Shown here one piece after another: positions 24,137 through 33,912 of a DNA stretch of 64,000 bases (position 1 is the first letter of the stretch; each line of letters starts with the position of its first letter). A program made the position numbers and the translations under genes. Origin of the DNA: Sphingobium sp. EP60837 (GTDB lineage: Bacteria > Pseudomonadota > Alphaproteobacteria > Sphingomonadales > Sphingomonadaceae); contig NZ_CP015987.1 in NCBI RefSeq assembly GCF_001658005.1, forward strand, positions 860,001-924,000, written 5' to 3'. The notes under the pieces are model-generated. The model worked only from the letters and a program-made list of their open reading frames with translations, was not told the DNA's origin and did no database searches.

Positions 24137-24895
24137 ATGAGCGATGCAATTGAACTGATAGAAGAGAGTGGCGTCCTGGAGATCCATATCGATCGTCCGG
24201 ACAAGAAAAACGCCCTGACCGCCGCCATGTACCATGCCATGACCGCCGCCCTTGCCGACGCCTCAGGGCGCTCTGATATTGGCGCAGTGCTGATAACGGG
24301 CAGGGGAGGCGCCTTTTGTGCGGGCAACGACCTTAAGGATTTCACCCAAGGCCCCCAAGGCGGTGAAGCCGCCTTCGCCTTCATCCGCGCCATCGCGAGC
24401 TTCGACAAGCCGATCGTCGCCGCTGTTCAGGGCTTGGCGGTAGGTGTCGGCACGACCATGCTCTTCCATTGCGACCTTGTTTATGCGGCGCCCGACGCGC
24501 GCTTCATCATGCCCTTCGTCAACCTGGGCATCGTGCCGGAAGCGGGCTCCAGCCTGCTCGCGCCCGCCACCATGGGCCATGCGAAGGCTGCCGCTATGCT
24601 GCTCCTCGGCGAGCCGATGGACGCGGAAACGGCCGATCGCTCTGGGCTCGTCACTGCCATCGTCCCTGCCGACGCTCTGCTGGACCACGCCCGCGCAAAG
24701 GCGGCGGCTCTCATGAGCAAGCCGCCCCAGGCGCTCGCGGCCACCCGGCGCCTGCTGAAAGGCGATCCGGCCATGCTGCTTCAGAGGATCGATGAGGAAG
24801 CCAGGCTGTTCCGCGACATGCTGGGATCGCCTGAAGCGCAGGAAGCCTTCGCCGCTTTCTTCGAAAAGCGCGCTCCTGTTTTCCGCCGCGGTTGA
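24137..24895 (+). CDS. Enoyl-CoA hydratase/isomerase family protein
   Basis: A 252-residue crotonase-fold enzyme. The oxyanion-hole segments are RGGAFCAGNDLKDF (around residues 56-69) and AAVQGLAVGVGTTMLFHCDL (around 95-114), and EAGSSLLAP carries the usual catalytic-loop region. The second of the usual two glutamates is present in PEAGSS, but the first position has a different residue (FIMPFVNLGIVPE), so hydratase versus isomerase activity cannot be fixed. It is divergent from the BASS gene, and an MFS exporter follows 48 bases downstream. A role in acyl-CoA beta-oxidation is inferred from family only. Confidence 0.85.
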   Translation: MSDAIELIEESGVLEIHIDRPDKKNALTAAMYHAMTAALADASGRSDIGAVLITGRGGAFCAGNDLKDFTQGPQGGEAAFAFIRAIASFDKPIVAAVQGLAVGVGTTMLFHCDLVYAAPDARFIMPFVNLGIVPEAGSSLLAPATMGHAKAAAMLLLGEPMDAETADRSGLVTAIVPADALLDHARAKAAALMSKPPQALAATRRLLKGDPAMLLQRIDEEARLFRDMLGSPEAQEAFAAFFEKRAPVFRRG

Positions 24896-24943
24896 ACCGG
24901 CGCAGAGGCTCCGCCAATAAAAGATGGAAAAGGGAGAAGGCGG

Positions 24944-26629
24944 ATGAGTGAAGAGGCCCAAGCCATGTCGGAAACCGCGCCCACGGGTAGCCGCTTCACT
25001 CTGCTGGAGCCGCTGCGCCAGCGGACCTACCGCACGATCTGGATCGCCAGCCTCTTTTCCAACTTCGGCCAACTGATCCAAGGTGTCGGCGCAGCCTGGC
25101 TGATGACGCGCCTTACTTCCTCGCCGCAGATGGTTGCGCTCGTGCAAACGGCCATCATGCTGCCGCTGATGCTGGTCGCTCTACCCGCCGGAGCGATTGC
25201 CGACATGTTCGACCGCCGCAAGGTTGCGCTCGCGGGCCTCGCCTTCGCCTGCGCCATGGCGATCTGCCTCACACTGCTGGCCTGGGCCGAACTGATCTCT
25301 CCCTGGATATTGCTCCTCTTCTGCTTCCTGATCGGCGCAGGCGTCGCGTTGTTCGCTCCCGCTTGGCAGGCGTCTATCGGCGAACAGGTCAGCGAGGAAC
25401 ATTTGCCTGCCGCCATAGCGCTTGGTTCGATCAGCTATAATGTAGCGCGCAGCTTTGGCCCGGCTATAGGAGGCATCATCGTCGCCGCGCTGGGGGCGAT
25501 GGCGGCCTTTGCCGCCAACGCGCTCTTCTATTTGCCCTTGGTCCTGGCCTTCCTGCGATGGGAGCGCGCCCATAAGCCTTCCCGCCTGCCGCCCGAGCGG
25601 ATCGACCGTGCGATCGTCTCAGGCATCCGCTATGTCGTGCACTCGCCGCCAATCCGCGTCGTTTTGATACGGACGCATGTCGTGGGTCTGGCAGGCGCCT
25701 CCGTGTCGGCATTGACGCCGCTGATCGCAAAGGATCTGCTGCAGGGGACAGCGAGCACCTATGGCCTGTTGCTGGGCGCTTATGGCGTGGGCGCGGTGCT
25801 GGGCGCGATGGGACTGGATCTGGTGCGCCAGAGGCTTCGGCTTGAGCAGGCGGCGCGTCTCCTGGCTGTCCTATTGGGCGCGATGATCATCCTTGCCGGG
25901 ATCAGTACGCACGTCGTCCTGACCTGCGGCGCGTTGATGGTGGCGGGTGCGGCCTGGATGATCCTGGTTGCGCAGTTCAATGTCGCCGTCCAGATGTCCG
26001 CCCCCCGCTGGGTCACGGCCCGTGCGCTCGCCTGCTATGGTTCAGCGCTGACCGGCGGTCTTGCGATCGGCGCATGGGGCTGGGGGTCTGTCGCCGCGGC
26101 GGTCGGGACGGGGGATGCGATGGTCCTTTCCGGGACCGCAATGGCCTTGAGCGCCTTGTTGGGCTTCGCCATTCCCTTGGCTCGATCCCTGCCCGATGGA
26201 CTGGAACAAAGCATATTGACCCATCAGCCACAGGTGGGTCTGGCCCTTACCCCCCGCAGCGGCCCTGTTGTTATCGAGATCGACTATCGGGTCGATAGGG
26301 ACCAGGCGCGGGATTTTTACGCCGCCATCCAGAAATTGCGCAGCGCGCGGCTACGCAGCGGCGCATTTGGCTGGTCGTTAGCGCGCGACATCGCCGACCC
26401 GGAGCTATGGACCGAACATTATCACTGCCCGACATGGGGCGATTATCTTCGCCAGCGCGACCGCATGACGATCGCGGACCGCCAGATGGAGGACACCGTC
26501 AACATATTCCACAAGGGTGGCAATGAGGGGCGGGTCCGGCGGCGGCTTGAAAGGCCGACGGGCTCCGTGCGGTGGCGCGCAGACACGCCCGATCGCCGGG
26601 ACGAGGCGATCGATATTTTTCTCCCCTAG
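24944..26629 (+). CDS. MFS transporter with C-terminal soluble domain (MFS_3 family)
   Basis: A 561-residue protein. Residues about 20-425 carry 10-12 membrane helices with an MFS-type PAGAIADMFDRRKV loop between helices 2 and 3. Residues about 440-561 are a soluble domain (VIEIDYRVDRDQARDFYAAI ... WTEHYHCPTWGDYLRQRDRM) of the dimeric alpha/beta barrel type, as found in the MFS_3/enterobactin-exporter-like group. Export of a small hydrophobic compound or siderophore is the likely role, but the substrate is not known. ATG 24944 follows GGAGAAGGCGG. An ATG at codon 8 is also possible. Confidence 0.87.
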   Translation: MSEEAQAMSETAPTGSRFTLLEPLRQRTYRTIWIASLFSNFGQLIQGVGAAWLMTRLTSSPQMVALVQTAIMLPLMLVALPAGAIADMFDRRKVALAGLAFACAMAICLTLLAWAELISPWILLLFCFLIGAGVALFAPAWQASIGEQVSEEHLPAAIALGSISYNVARSFGPAIGGIIVAALGAMAAFAANALFYLPLVLAFLRWERAHKPSRLPPERIDRAIVSGIRYVVHSPPIRVVLIRTHVVGLAGASVSALTPLIAKDLLQGTASTYGLLLGAYGVGAVLGAMGLDLVRQRLRLEQAARLLAVLLGAMIILAGISTHVVLTCGALMVAGAAWMILVAQFNVAVQMSAPRWVTARALACYGSALTGGLAIGAWGWGSVAAAVGTGDAMVLSGTAMALSALLGFAIPLARSLPDGLEQSILTHQPQVGLALTPRSGPVVIEIDYRVDRDQARDFYAAIQKLRSARLRSGAFGWSLARDIADPELWTEHYHCPTWGDYLRQRDRMTIADRQMEDTVNIFHKGGNEGRVRRRLERPTGSVRWRADTPDRRDEAIDIFLP

Positions 26630-26718
26630 ATCATGGGGATAGGGGCATGGTGTGCAGCTTTCGTTGTGAATATCGGCGAGCGCGTTAGAGTTCGCCTGTT
26701 TCAATGTTGGAGAGCGGC

Positions 26719-27339
26719 ATGCCAAGGCAGGCAAAACGGACGGTTGGGCGTCCCCGGAGGCTGACTCTGGACGCGATCGTCGATGCGGCCTGTGAAGTCG
26801 GCATTGCGAAACTGGAAATGAGCCTCGTCGCCGAAAGACTGAACACAGGCGTAGCGACGCTTTACGGCTATGTGCGGGGGCGCGACCATCTCCTTGAACT
26901 GGTGGCTCAGCGTCTGGTCGGGCAGGCGCTCATCAAGGATGAAGGGCAAAGCTGGCAGGACATTCTGCGCGAGCATGCGACAATTACATATCGGCTGTTT
27001 CGGTCGCTGCCGCATCTCATCACCAATCTGATGGCCAAGGAACCCGAACAACACAATTTCGATTATTCCCGCCGGGTATTGGGCATGCTGGAGGCCAGGG
27101 GCATACCGCCGTCGACCGCCGTCTACGCCTATGTCGAGATTAATCAGGTGGTCATCGGCGCGGCGATCAGCATGATGCGACGGGAAGCACTGGAAAGCCT
27201 ATCCGTGGATGATGAAGGGCGCCACGTGCCCTGGCCTGACATCCTAGGCGATTACCGTCCGACATTGGAACGTATCATTCTGGGCTACGAAGCGGATTTA
27301 GGCACCATCGCTATTACTCCGATTACCGTACCTGAATAA
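26719..27339 (+). CDS. TetR/AcrR family transcriptional regulator
   Basis: A 206-residue repressor-type protein. The HTH lies near residues 14-55 ([20 protein letters not shown] ... [20 protein letters not shown]), ending with the typical LYGYV...RDHL pattern of the recognition helix region. The ligand domain (residues about 75-206) is not informative. ATG 26719 is used since GGAGAG lies 5 bases upstream; an ATG at 26704 would add five residues. It follows the MFS gene by 90 bases and may regulate it, or the operator near 23.05 kb; neither is shown. Confidence 0.87.
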   Translation: MPRQAKRTVGRPRRLTLDAIVDAACEVGIAKLEMSLVAERLNTGVATLYGYVRGRDHLLELVAQRLVGQALIKDEGQSWQDILREHATITYRLFRSLPHLITNLMAKEPEQHNFDYSRRVLGMLEARGIPPSTAVYAYVEINQVVIGAAISMMRREALESLSVDDEGRHVPWPDILGDYRPTLERIILGYEADLGTIAITPITVPE

Positions 27340-27445
27340 GACGGGCTCCAGTGCCGGAAAAAGCCCTTTCACGATTTTCTCCCATTTGGGAGGTTTGATG
27401 ATTCGCGCCTTCTGTCATTCGAAAGGTCGAAAGGCTGGAAAGACG

Positions 27446-28357
27446 ATGACAGATAGCAAAACGCTCACCCACCTGGCGCGCCTGGAAGCGGAGAGCATTC
27501 ATATTTTGAGAGAGGTTGTGGCCGAGGCTGAAAAGCCGGTCATGTTGTATTCCGTGGGCAAGGACAGCGCCGTGATGCTGCATCTGGCGCGCAAGGCATT
27601 TTATCCCTCGCCCCCGCCATTCCCCCTGCTCCACGTCGATACGACCTGGAAGTTCAAGGCGATGTACGAACTGCGCGACCGCATGGCGCGTGAAAGCGGC
27701 ATGGAACTCCTGGTTTATCATAACCCCGAAGCCCAAGAACGGGGGATCAATCCGTTCGACCATGGTCCGCTGCATACCGACATGTGGAAGACCGAAGGTC
27801 TGAAGCAGGCGCTCGACCTCTATGGTTTTGACGCGGCATTTGGCGGTGCACGCCGCGATGAAGAGAAGAGCCGTGCCAAGGAGCGCATCTTTTCCTTCCG
27901 TACGGCGTCGCATGGCTGGGACCCGAAGAACCAGCGGCCGGAGCTGTGGAACCTCTACAACGCCAAGAAGAACAAGGGCGAGAGCATCCGCGTCTTCCCG
28001 ATCAGCAACTGGACCGAGCTGGACATCTGGCAATATATCCACCTTAACAATGTGCCGATCGTGCCGCTCTATTTCGCGCAGGAACGACCGACCGTGGAGC
28101 GTGACGGCATGCTGCTGATGGTGGATGACGATCGCTTCCCGCTGCAGCCCGGCGAGGAGCCTGTGATGCGGTCAATCCGCTTCCGGACGCTTGGCTGCTA
28201 CCCGCTGACCGGAGCTGTGGAAAGCACGGCGCAGACGCTGCCTGAAGTGATCCAGGAAACGCTGCTGACCACAACGTCCGAACGCCAGGGCCGCGCCATC
28301 GACAAGGATGCAGGCGGCGCGGGCATGGAGAAGAAGAAGCAGGAGGGGTATTTCTGA
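27446..28357 (+). CDS. cysD: Sulfate adenylyltransferase small subunit CysD
   Basis: CysD is the catalytic subunit that makes adenosine 5'-phosphosulfate from sulfate and ATP, driven by GTP hydrolysis in CysN. The 303-residue length is standard. Visible are the PP-loop [49 protein letters not shown] and the C-terminal [11 protein letters not shown] 27446 matches the family start; an in-frame ATG at 27398 preceded by GGGAGG would add 16 residues and cannot be excluded. It is 122 bases upstream of cysNC, separated by a repeat element. Confidence 0.95.
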   Translation: MTDSKTLTHLARLEAESIHILREVVAEAEKPVMLYSVGKDSAVMLHLARKAFYPSPPPFPLLHVDTTWKFKAMYELRDRMARESGMELLVYHNPEAQERGINPFDHGPLHTDMWKTEGLKQALDLYGFDAAFGGARRDEEKSRAKERIFSFRTASHGWDPKNQRPELWNLYNAKKNKGESIRVFPISNWTELDIWQYIHLNNVPIVPLYFAQERPTVERDGMLLMVDDDRFPLQPGEEPVMRSIRFRTLGCYPLTGAVESTAQTLPEVIQETLLTTTSERQGRAIDKDAGGAGMEKKKQEGYF

Positions 28358-28365
28358 CCTGAGCC

Positions 28366-28470
28366 GTCATCCCAGCGACCCGCAAGGGCGGCGAAGCCAA
28401 CGCTGGGATTTCAGGCCACCAGAACCTTCCCAAAGATCAACGAGATGCCGGCCTGCGCTGGCATGACGGG
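28366..28470. repeat. REP-like element between cysD and cysNC
   Basis: Outer ends CCGTCATCCCAGCG and CGCTGGCATGACGGG are inverted, and an inner inverted pair CCCAGCG / CGCTGGG lies within the first 51 bases (28366-28416). Those 51 bases recur in opposite orientation at 54074-54124 with 46 of 51 identical by my hand alignment. It may form a hairpin that modulates cysNC expression within the operon. Confidence 0.8.
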
Positions 28471-28479
28471 ACAAGATCA

Positions 28480-30393
28480 ATGACCGACACACTCGACGAA
28501 CCCATTTACAAGACCGATGCCCTCATCGCCGAAGATATCGACGAATATCTGAAGGTGCATGAGCACAAGACGATGCTGCGTTTCATCACCTGCGGGTCGG
28601 TGGACGACGGCAAGTCGACCCTGATCGGCCGCCTGCTTTATGACAGCAAGATGATCTTCGAGGATCAGCTTGCCGCGCTGGAAGCGGACAGCAAGCGCGT
28701 GGGCACGCAGGGGCAGGAAATCGACTTTGCGCTGCTGGTCGATGGCCTCGCCGCCGAGCGCGAACAGGGCATCACCATCGACGTGGCCTATCGCTTCTTC
28801 GCCACCGAAAAGCGCAAGTTCATCGTCGCCGATACGCCAGGCCACGAACAATATACGCGTAACATGGTGACGGGCGCCTCGACCGCTGACCTCGCCGTTA
28901 TCCTGATCGACGCGCGCAAGGGCGTGCTGACGCAGACCAAGCGCCACAGCTACCTTGCCCACCTGATCGGCATCCGGAACATCGTACTGGCCATCAACAA
29001 GATGGACTTGGTCGATTATGACCAAGCGGTCTATGACGGCATCGTCAAGGATTATACCGAATTCGCTCGCTCGATCGGCATCCAACATTTCGTGCCCATG
29101 CCGATTTCGGGTTTCAAGGGCGACAATATCACCGGCCCGTCGGAAAACACGCCCTGGTACAGGGGCCCGGCGCTGATGGCGCATCTGGAGACCGTCGAAG
29201 TCAACAGCGCGACCGATGCGGAAAAGCCCTTCCGCATGCCGGTGCAGTGGGTGAACCGCCCGAACCTTGATTTCCGTGGCTTTTCCGGCCTGATCGCGAC
29301 CGGCACGGTGAAGCCGGGGGACGCCGTGCGCGTGCTGCCTTCGGGCAAGACCAGCACGGTGACGCGCATCGTCACGCTGGACGGTGATCTGGACGAGGCG
29401 GTTGCGGGGCAGTCCGTCACGATCTGCTTTGCCGACGAGATCGATTGCTCGCGCGGCGACGTGATCGCGCTCGCAGACAATCCACCCCAGTCAGCCGACC
29501 AGTTCGAAGCGACGATCGTCTGGATGGCGGACGAGGAAATGCTGCCGGGGCGTCCTTATTGGCTGAAGGTAGGCACGCAAACTGTCACCGCGACGGTGCA
29601 GCAGCCCAAATATCAGGTGAACGTCAACACGATGGAGCATCTGGCGGCCAAGACGCTGGACTTGAATGCCATCGGTGTCGCGAACCTTTCGACCGACAAG
29701 CAGATCGTGTTCGAGTCCTATGAGCAGAACCGGACGCTTGGCGGCTTCATCCTAATCGACAAGATCACCAATGCGACCGTGGCTGCGGGTATGCTGCACT
29801 TCTCGCTGCGGCGGGCGCAGAATGTTCATTGGCAGGCGACCGACGTTACCCGCGAGTTCCATGCGGGGCTGAAGAACCAGAAGCCTGCGGTGCTGTGGTT
29901 CACGGGCCTGTCGGGTGCGGGCAAGTCAACCATCGCCAATCTTGTCGAAAAGAAGCTCGCGCGGATGAACCGCCACACCTTCCTGCTCGATGGCGACAAT
30001 GTCCGCCATGGCCTCAACAAGGACCTGGGCTTCACCGATGCTGACCGTGTGGAAAATATTCGGCGCGTGGGTGAGGTGGCGAAGCTCATGACCGACGCGG
30101 GCTTGATCGTCATCACCGCCTTCATCTCGCCCTTCCGTTCGGAGCGCGAAATGGTGCGGCAGATGATGCAGCCGGGCGAGTTTGTCGAAGTGCATATCGA
30201 CACCCCGCTGGCCGAAGCTGAGGCACGCGACGTCAAGGGCCTTTACAAGAAGGCGCGGGCTGGGGAGCTGAAGAACTTCACCGGCATCGACAGCCCCTAT
30301 GAGCCGCCAGAGGATCCGGAAATCCGCATCGATACCACTGGTATGACCGCAGACGAGGCCGCCGACCTCATCATCGCAAGGCTGATCCCATGA
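28480..30393 (+). CDS. cysNC: Bifunctional sulfate adenylyltransferase large subunit/APS kinase
   Basis: A 637-residue fusion. Residues 1-460 are CysN, an EF-Tu-like GTPase with [15 protein letters not shown] (residues 39-53), [12 protein letters not shown] and NKMDLVDYD, plus beta-barrel domains. Residues about 468-637 are APS kinase (CysC) with P-loop [27 protein letters not shown] and the [10 protein letters not shown] substrate region. The fused protein makes PAPS from sulfate for cysteine synthesis and sulfation. Such fusions are common in alphaproteobacteria. It follows cysD, and its stop overlaps cysQ as ATGA, so these three genes form the sulfate activation operon. Confidence 0.97.
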   Translation: MTDTLDEPIYKTDALIAEDIDEYLKVHEHKTMLRFITCGSVDDGKSTLIGRLLYDSKMIFEDQLAALEADSKRVGTQGQEIDFALLVDGLAAEREQGITIDVAYRFFATEKRKFIVADTPGHEQYTRNMVTGASTADLAVILIDARKGVLTQTKRHSYLAHLIGIRNIVLAINKMDLVDYDQAVYDGIVKDYTEFARSIGIQHFVPMPISGFKGDNITGPSENTPWYRGPALMAHLETVEVNSATDAEKPFRMPVQWVNRPNLDFRGFSGLIATGTVKPGDAVRVLPSGKTSTVTRIVTLDGDLDEAVAGQSVTICFADEIDCSRGDVIALADNPPQSADQFEATIVWMADEEMLPGRPYWLKVGTQTVTATVQQPKYQVNVNTMEHLAAKTLDLNAIGVANLSTDKQIVFESYEQNRTLGGFILIDKITNATVAAGMLHFSLRRAQNVHWQATDVTREFHAGLKNQKPAVLWFTGLSGAGKSTIANLVEKKLARMNRHTFLLDGDNVRHGLNKDLGFTDADRVENIRRVGEVAKLMTDAGLIVITAFISPFRSEREMVRQMMQPGEFVEVHIDTPLAEAEARDVKGLYKKARAGELKNFTGIDSPYEPPEDPEIRIDTTGMTADEAADLIIARLIP

Positions 30394-31163
30394 GCCAAGA
30401 GATGAGCGATGGCGATCTTGCCGCGCACCTCGCCGAGGTCGCAGGAAGGATCCTGATCAACGTCCGCGAATCCGGCCTGTTCAGCGCCAAGGCGTTGGGC
30501 AAGGCGGGCGACCAGACGGCGAACCAATTCCTTGTCCATGCCCTGCGCGAAGTGCGTCCGGAGGACGGGCTGCTGTCCGAAGAAGAGAAAGACAATCCCG
30601 ACCGGCTCGCCAAGAGCCGGGTGTGGATCGTCGATCCGGTCGATGGCACCCGCGAATATGGCGAAGAGCGGTCCGACTGGGCGGTGCATGTCGGCATGGC
30701 GGTCGATGGTGAGGCCGTGCTGGGCGCGGTCGCACTGCCGGGCCTGGACCTCACCGGCACTGGCACCGGGACCGTGCTGCGCTCCGATCAGCCGCGTCCG
30801 CTGCCGCCTGCGCCCGAAAAACTGCGTATGGTCGTATCGCGCACCCGCCCCGCCAAGGAAGCGGTGGCGGTGGCCGAACGGCTCGATGCGGAGCTGGTGC
30901 CCATGGGGTCGGCAGGCGCGAAGGCGATGGCCGTGATATTGGGTCAGGCGGACATCTACCTCCATTCGGGCGGCCAATATGAATGGGACAGCATGGCTCC
31001 CGTCGCGGTCGCGCAGGCGCACGGCCTCCATTGCTCGCGCATCGACGGCAGCCCGCTCGTCTATAACCAAAAGGACGTGTATCTGCCCGACCTGCTGATC
31101 TGCCGGAAGGAACATGCTCAAAATGTCTTGGGCCTGATCGCGGAGGTACGGATCGACGCCTGA
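30390..31163 (+). CDS. cysQ: 3'(2'),5'-bisphosphate nucleotidase CysQ
   Basis: A 257-residue inositol-monophosphatase-fold enzyme that recycles PAP (3'-phosphoadenosine 5'-phosphate) formed during sulfate assimilation. The metal-binding motifs are EEEK in [18 protein letters not shown], and [18 protein letters not shown] near the C-terminus. Members of this branch commonly follow cysN/C. The ATG overlaps the cysNC stop, which makes the functional link strong. No signal peptide is present, as expected for a cytoplasmic enzyme. Confidence 0.92.
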   Translation: MSQEMSDGDLAAHLAEVAGRILINVRESGLFSAKALGKAGDQTANQFLVHALREVRPEDGLLSEEEKDNPDRLAKSRVWIVDPVDGTREYGEERSDWAVHVGMAVDGEAVLGAVALPGLDLTGTGTGTVLRSDQPRPLPPAPEKLRMVVSRTRPAKEAVAVAERLDAELVPMGSAGAKAMAVILGQADIYLHSGGQYEWDSMAPVAVAQAHGLHCSRIDGSPLVYNQKDVYLPDLLICRKEHAQNVLGLIAEVRIDA

Positions 31164-31178
31164 AGAGAGGAACGTGGG

Positions 31179-31904
31179 ATGAGCGTGCTTGAGCCGTTCG
31201 ACTATGCGCATGACGGTTTAAAGCTGTCGGGCCGCCTCGCGCGGCCCGCCGGTCCTGGCCCTCATCCTGCCGTCCTGGTGATGCATTCGGCTCTTGGCCC
31301 CGACCGGCAGACGGGTGAGCGGGCACAGGACCTGGCGAAACTCGGCTATATCGCGCTCGCCACCGACCTGTACGGGCTCGGACTCGCGGGCCCCGACCTC
31401 GACTATATGCCGCTATTCCAGCAATATCAGGAACAACCCGATCTGCTGCGCGGCCGTATTCTCGCCGGATATGAAGCCCTTCGCGCGCTCCCAGAAGTGG
31501 ACGCAGGACGTATCAGCGCGATCGGCTATTGCTTCGGCGGCCAATGCGTACTGGAACTGGCGCGCAGCGGTGCCGACGTGCGATCCGTCGTCAGCTTCCA
31601 CGGGCTGCTAAGTACCGCCCGGCCAGCCCAACCTGGCAAGGTAAAGGCGCAACTGCTGGTCCTTACCGGCGCGAAGGACCCCTTCGTCCGCGAAGAAGAT
31701 GTCCGCCGCTTCCAGGAAGAAATGACTGCAGCGCAAGCGGACTGGCAACTCACCATCTATGGTGAGGGCTACCACTCCTTCACCGCCCCCGAAGCGGCGA
31801 CGTTGAATTTCGAAGGCATCCGCTACGATCCGCTGCTCGACCGCCTGTCCTGGGCCCAGGCCACGGCTTTCCTCGACGCGACGCTGAACAGGCCCGCTAC
31901 CTAG
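31179..31904 (+). CDS. Dienelactone hydrolase family protein
   Basis: A 241-residue alpha/beta hydrolase of the dienelactone hydrolase family. The nucleophile is the Cys of GYCFGGQ, the acid is likely the Asp in TGAKDPF, and the base the His in GEGYHSF, the Cys-Asp-His triad known for this family. It starts 16 bases after cysQ on the same strand, so it may be co-transcribed with the sulfate genes although no functional link is apparent. True chloroaromatic dienelactone hydrolysis is not implied; many homologues act on other esters. The 3' end overlaps the convergent SIMPL gene by 8 bases. Confidence 0.88.
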   Translation: MSVLEPFDYAHDGLKLSGRLARPAGPGPHPAVLVMHSALGPDRQTGERAQDLAKLGYIALATDLYGLGLAGPDLDYMPLFQQYQEQPDLLRGRILAGYEALRALPEVDAGRISAIGYCFGGQCVLELARSGADVRSVVSFHGLLSTARPAQPGKVKAQLLVLTGAKDPFVREEDVRRFQEEMTAAQADWQLTIYGEGYHSFTAPEAATLNFEGIRYDPLLDRLSWAQATAFLDATLNRPAT

Positions 31905-32682
31905 TCAAGGCGAACTGCACCGATACCGTCGCGCCCAGCGTCAACTCTCCCGGCGCGACCGGGCTCGGCGGCGGCGGCGGAGCAGGCGGCGCGCCAGCCA
32001 TCCGTCCCGTCACGAAGATGGGCTGAGGATAATAGCCGCCGCCTTCACTGATCGACAGAATGCGTGAAATCCGCAAGCCCGCAGCACGCGCATAGAGTTC
32101 GGCGCGCGACCGCGCTTCCTTCACCGCCTCGACCCTTGCCTCGTCAAGCGCCGCCTTGGGCTCATCCAGCGTGAAGGACGGCCCATCCACCTGATTGGCG
32201 CCTTCCGAGACCAGCGTGTCGATGATCCGGCCCATCTCGCCTAGCTTGCGCACCCGCACCTGAACATTGTTGCGCGCCTCATAGCCGATGATTCGGGGAG
32301 GCTGTGGTGTAACCGGCGCGACATAGGGTTCGCGCGTCATGCGGGCGCGGATTTGCGCTTCCTGTTCCGGATTGGAATATTGCGGCTGCAGCGAAAGCGC
32401 CGACGTCTGGATGTCGCGATCCGCGATCCCCGCCCGCTTCAACGCTTTCACGACGTCATCCATGCGCGTTGCATTGGCGGCTAGCGCCTGGCCGCCTGTC
32501 TTGCCTTGCGTCACCACGCCCGCTGAAAACATGGCGACATCGGGCACGCGGCGGCTCTGCCCTTCTCCGCTGACGACCAGCAATGTCTCCTCAGGCGTCA
32601 GAACCGGGCTCGCTGTCGGAAGCTGCGCCTGGACCGCCGGAGCGACGCTTGCCGCAATGACCAAAAAGGCAAAGCTTTTCAT
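31897..32682 (-). CDS. SIMPL-domain (DUF541/YggE-like) exported protein
   Basis: A 261-residue periplasmic protein with a signal peptide (MKSFAFLVIAASVAPAVQA) followed by a SIMPL domain: VVSGEGQSRRVPDVAMFSAG, VVKALKRAGIADRDIQTSAL, YEARNNVQVRVRKL and a C-terminal GATVSVQFAL strand. A Pro-rich loop (PPAPPPPPSPVAPGE) precedes the last strand. YggE in E. coli is linked to oxidative stress resistance, but the biochemical role is unknown. ATG 32682 is chosen because GGAG lies 9 bases upstream and the signal peptide begins there. It overlaps the dienelactone hydrolase gene end by 8 bases. Confidence 0.87.
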   Translation of the reverse strand: MKSFAFLVIAASVAPAVQAQLPTASPVLTPEETLLVVSGEGQSRRVPDVAMFSAGVVTQGKTGGQALAANATRMDDVVKALKRAGIADRDIQTSALSLQPQYSNPEQEAQIRARMTREPYVAPVTPQPPRIIGYEARNNVQVRVRKLGEMGRIIDTLVSEGANQVDGPSFTLDEPKAALDEARVEAVKEARSRAELYARAAGLRISRILSISEGGGYYPQPIFVTGRMAGAPPAPPPPPSPVAPGELTLGATVSVQFALTR

Positions 32683-32797
32683 CGGCATTTTCTCCATCAT
32701 TGTCGAAGCGCAACGTGTGTGTCCGCTTCCGGTTGCAAGGCTTCTTTCATCCATCGCAACTTCGTCGCCCTGCTCGCGTTGAGGGGTCGGAGGCGTG

Positions 32798-33619
32798 ATG
32801 AAGATGATGCGACAATCCCCGGCGGGCTGGCTGACCGTCTTCGCTCGACTAGGCTTTGCGGCGAGAGGCTTGGTCTATCTGCTGATCGGCGTGGTCGCGA
32901 TCGACGCAGCGCTAAACGGCGGGCGACCGAGCGATAACCAAGGGGTAATGGGAACAGTCGCGGATGCGCCCGGCGGCCAATTGTTGCTGCTTCTCTGCGC
33001 ACTCGGATTTGCCGGTTACGCCTTTTGGCGGCTGACCGAAGCGGCGCTTGATCCCGAACATCGCGGACAAAGCATGAAGGGCAAATTCGAACGCGCCGGC
33101 TATGCCTTGAGCGGCATCATTCACATCGGCCTCGCGGCTGCCGCGGTCAGGCTTGCCACGCGCAACTCCCCTTCTCCCAATGGCGCGCCAGGCGATGAAG
33201 CCGTCCAGGACTGGTCGGCATGGCTGATGGAACAGCCTGCCGGACCTGTGCTCCTGGGACTCGCCGCGCTGCTGCTGTTCGCGACGGCGGCCGCGCAGGC
33301 GATTAAGGCGTATAGGGCGCGGTTCGATGAGCTTGCAGGCGATGTTCCGGCGCCTGACAAGGTGCGTTTGTTGGGCCGCGTCGGCTATGCCGCGCGGGCT
33401 CTCGTCTTCGCCCTCATGGGCTGGTTTCTGCTGAACGTGGTCATCCATCATAATCCGGAAGAGGCAGGAGGATTGGGCGCGGCGTTGCGGCATCTGCGCG
33501 CGCAGGATCACGGACCCTTGCTGCTGCTGGCCGTCGCGACGGGTCTTGCGCTCTTCGGTGTCTTCAGTCTGGTGGAGGCGCGCTACCGTCACCTCCGTGT
33601 CGTCACGCCAAGGATCTGA
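32798..33619 (+). CDS. DUF1206 domain-containing membrane protein
   Basis: A 273-residue integral membrane protein with three repeats of the DUF1206 two-helix unit: FARLGFAARGLVYLLIGVVA (residue about 14), FERAGYALSGIIHIGLAAAA (about 88) and LGRVGYAARALVFALMGWFL (about 195), each followed by a second hydrophobic segment. Function of the family is unknown. GGAGG lies 4 bases before ATG 32798; a second ATG at 32807 is possible. It stands between two genes on the opposite strand, with no obvious partners. Confidence 0.85.
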   Translation: MKMMRQSPAGWLTVFARLGFAARGLVYLLIGVVAIDAALNGGRPSDNQGVMGTVADAPGGQLLLLLCALGFAGYAFWRLTEAALDPEHRGQSMKGKFERAGYALSGIIHIGLAAAAVRLATRNSPSPNGAPGDEAVQDWSAWLMEQPAGPVLLGLAALLLFATAAAQAIKAYRARFDELAGDVPAPDKVRLLGRVGYAARALVFALMGWFLLNVVIHHNPEEAGGLGAALRHLRAQDHGPLLLLAVATGLALFGVFSLVEARYRHLRVVTPRI

Positions 33620-33621
33620 GC

Positions 33622-33912
33622 CTATCCCTTGCTTTTGCGAGCGCTCGCCTCCGCCCCGCTGGCGAACCATAGCGCGATCGCCCATCCTCCGACCGTGCAG
33701 CCGCCGAACCAGATCAGCCACATCGCCGCGTCTCCGGTGAGCGCGATCAGCAAGCCCGGCACCGCAGCCCCCAGCATATGAAAATAGCGTCTCGCCTTGC
33801 CATGACCTTCGCTCAGCCCCGCAGCTCGTCTGCGCTTGGGGTCGCCAAGCGCAAGCAAGAGGATGAAGATGATAGAGGCTAGCGTGGCGGCGAACGTCAG
33901 TGCGGTCATCAT
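33622..33912 (-). CDS. Small membrane protein downstream of the PepSY gene
   Basis: A 96-residue protein with hydrophobic segments at residues 3-22 and 45-85 (MLGAAVPGLLIALTGDAAMW, LIWFGGCTVGGWAIALWFA) separated by a basic loop (DPKRRRAAGL). The start ATG (33912 or the adjacent 33909) overlaps the stop of the PepSY gene (TGATG), so it is translationally coupled to it. It resembles small DUF3325-like proteins that accompany PepSY membrane proteins in iron-related operons, but I place that only by size and context. It ends 2 bases from the convergent DUF1206 gene stop. Confidence 0.72.
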   Translation of the reverse strand: MMTALTFAATLASIIFILLLALGDPKRRRAAGLSEGHGKARRYFHMLGAAVPGLLIALTGDAAMWLIWFGGCTVGGWAIALWFASGAEASARKSKG

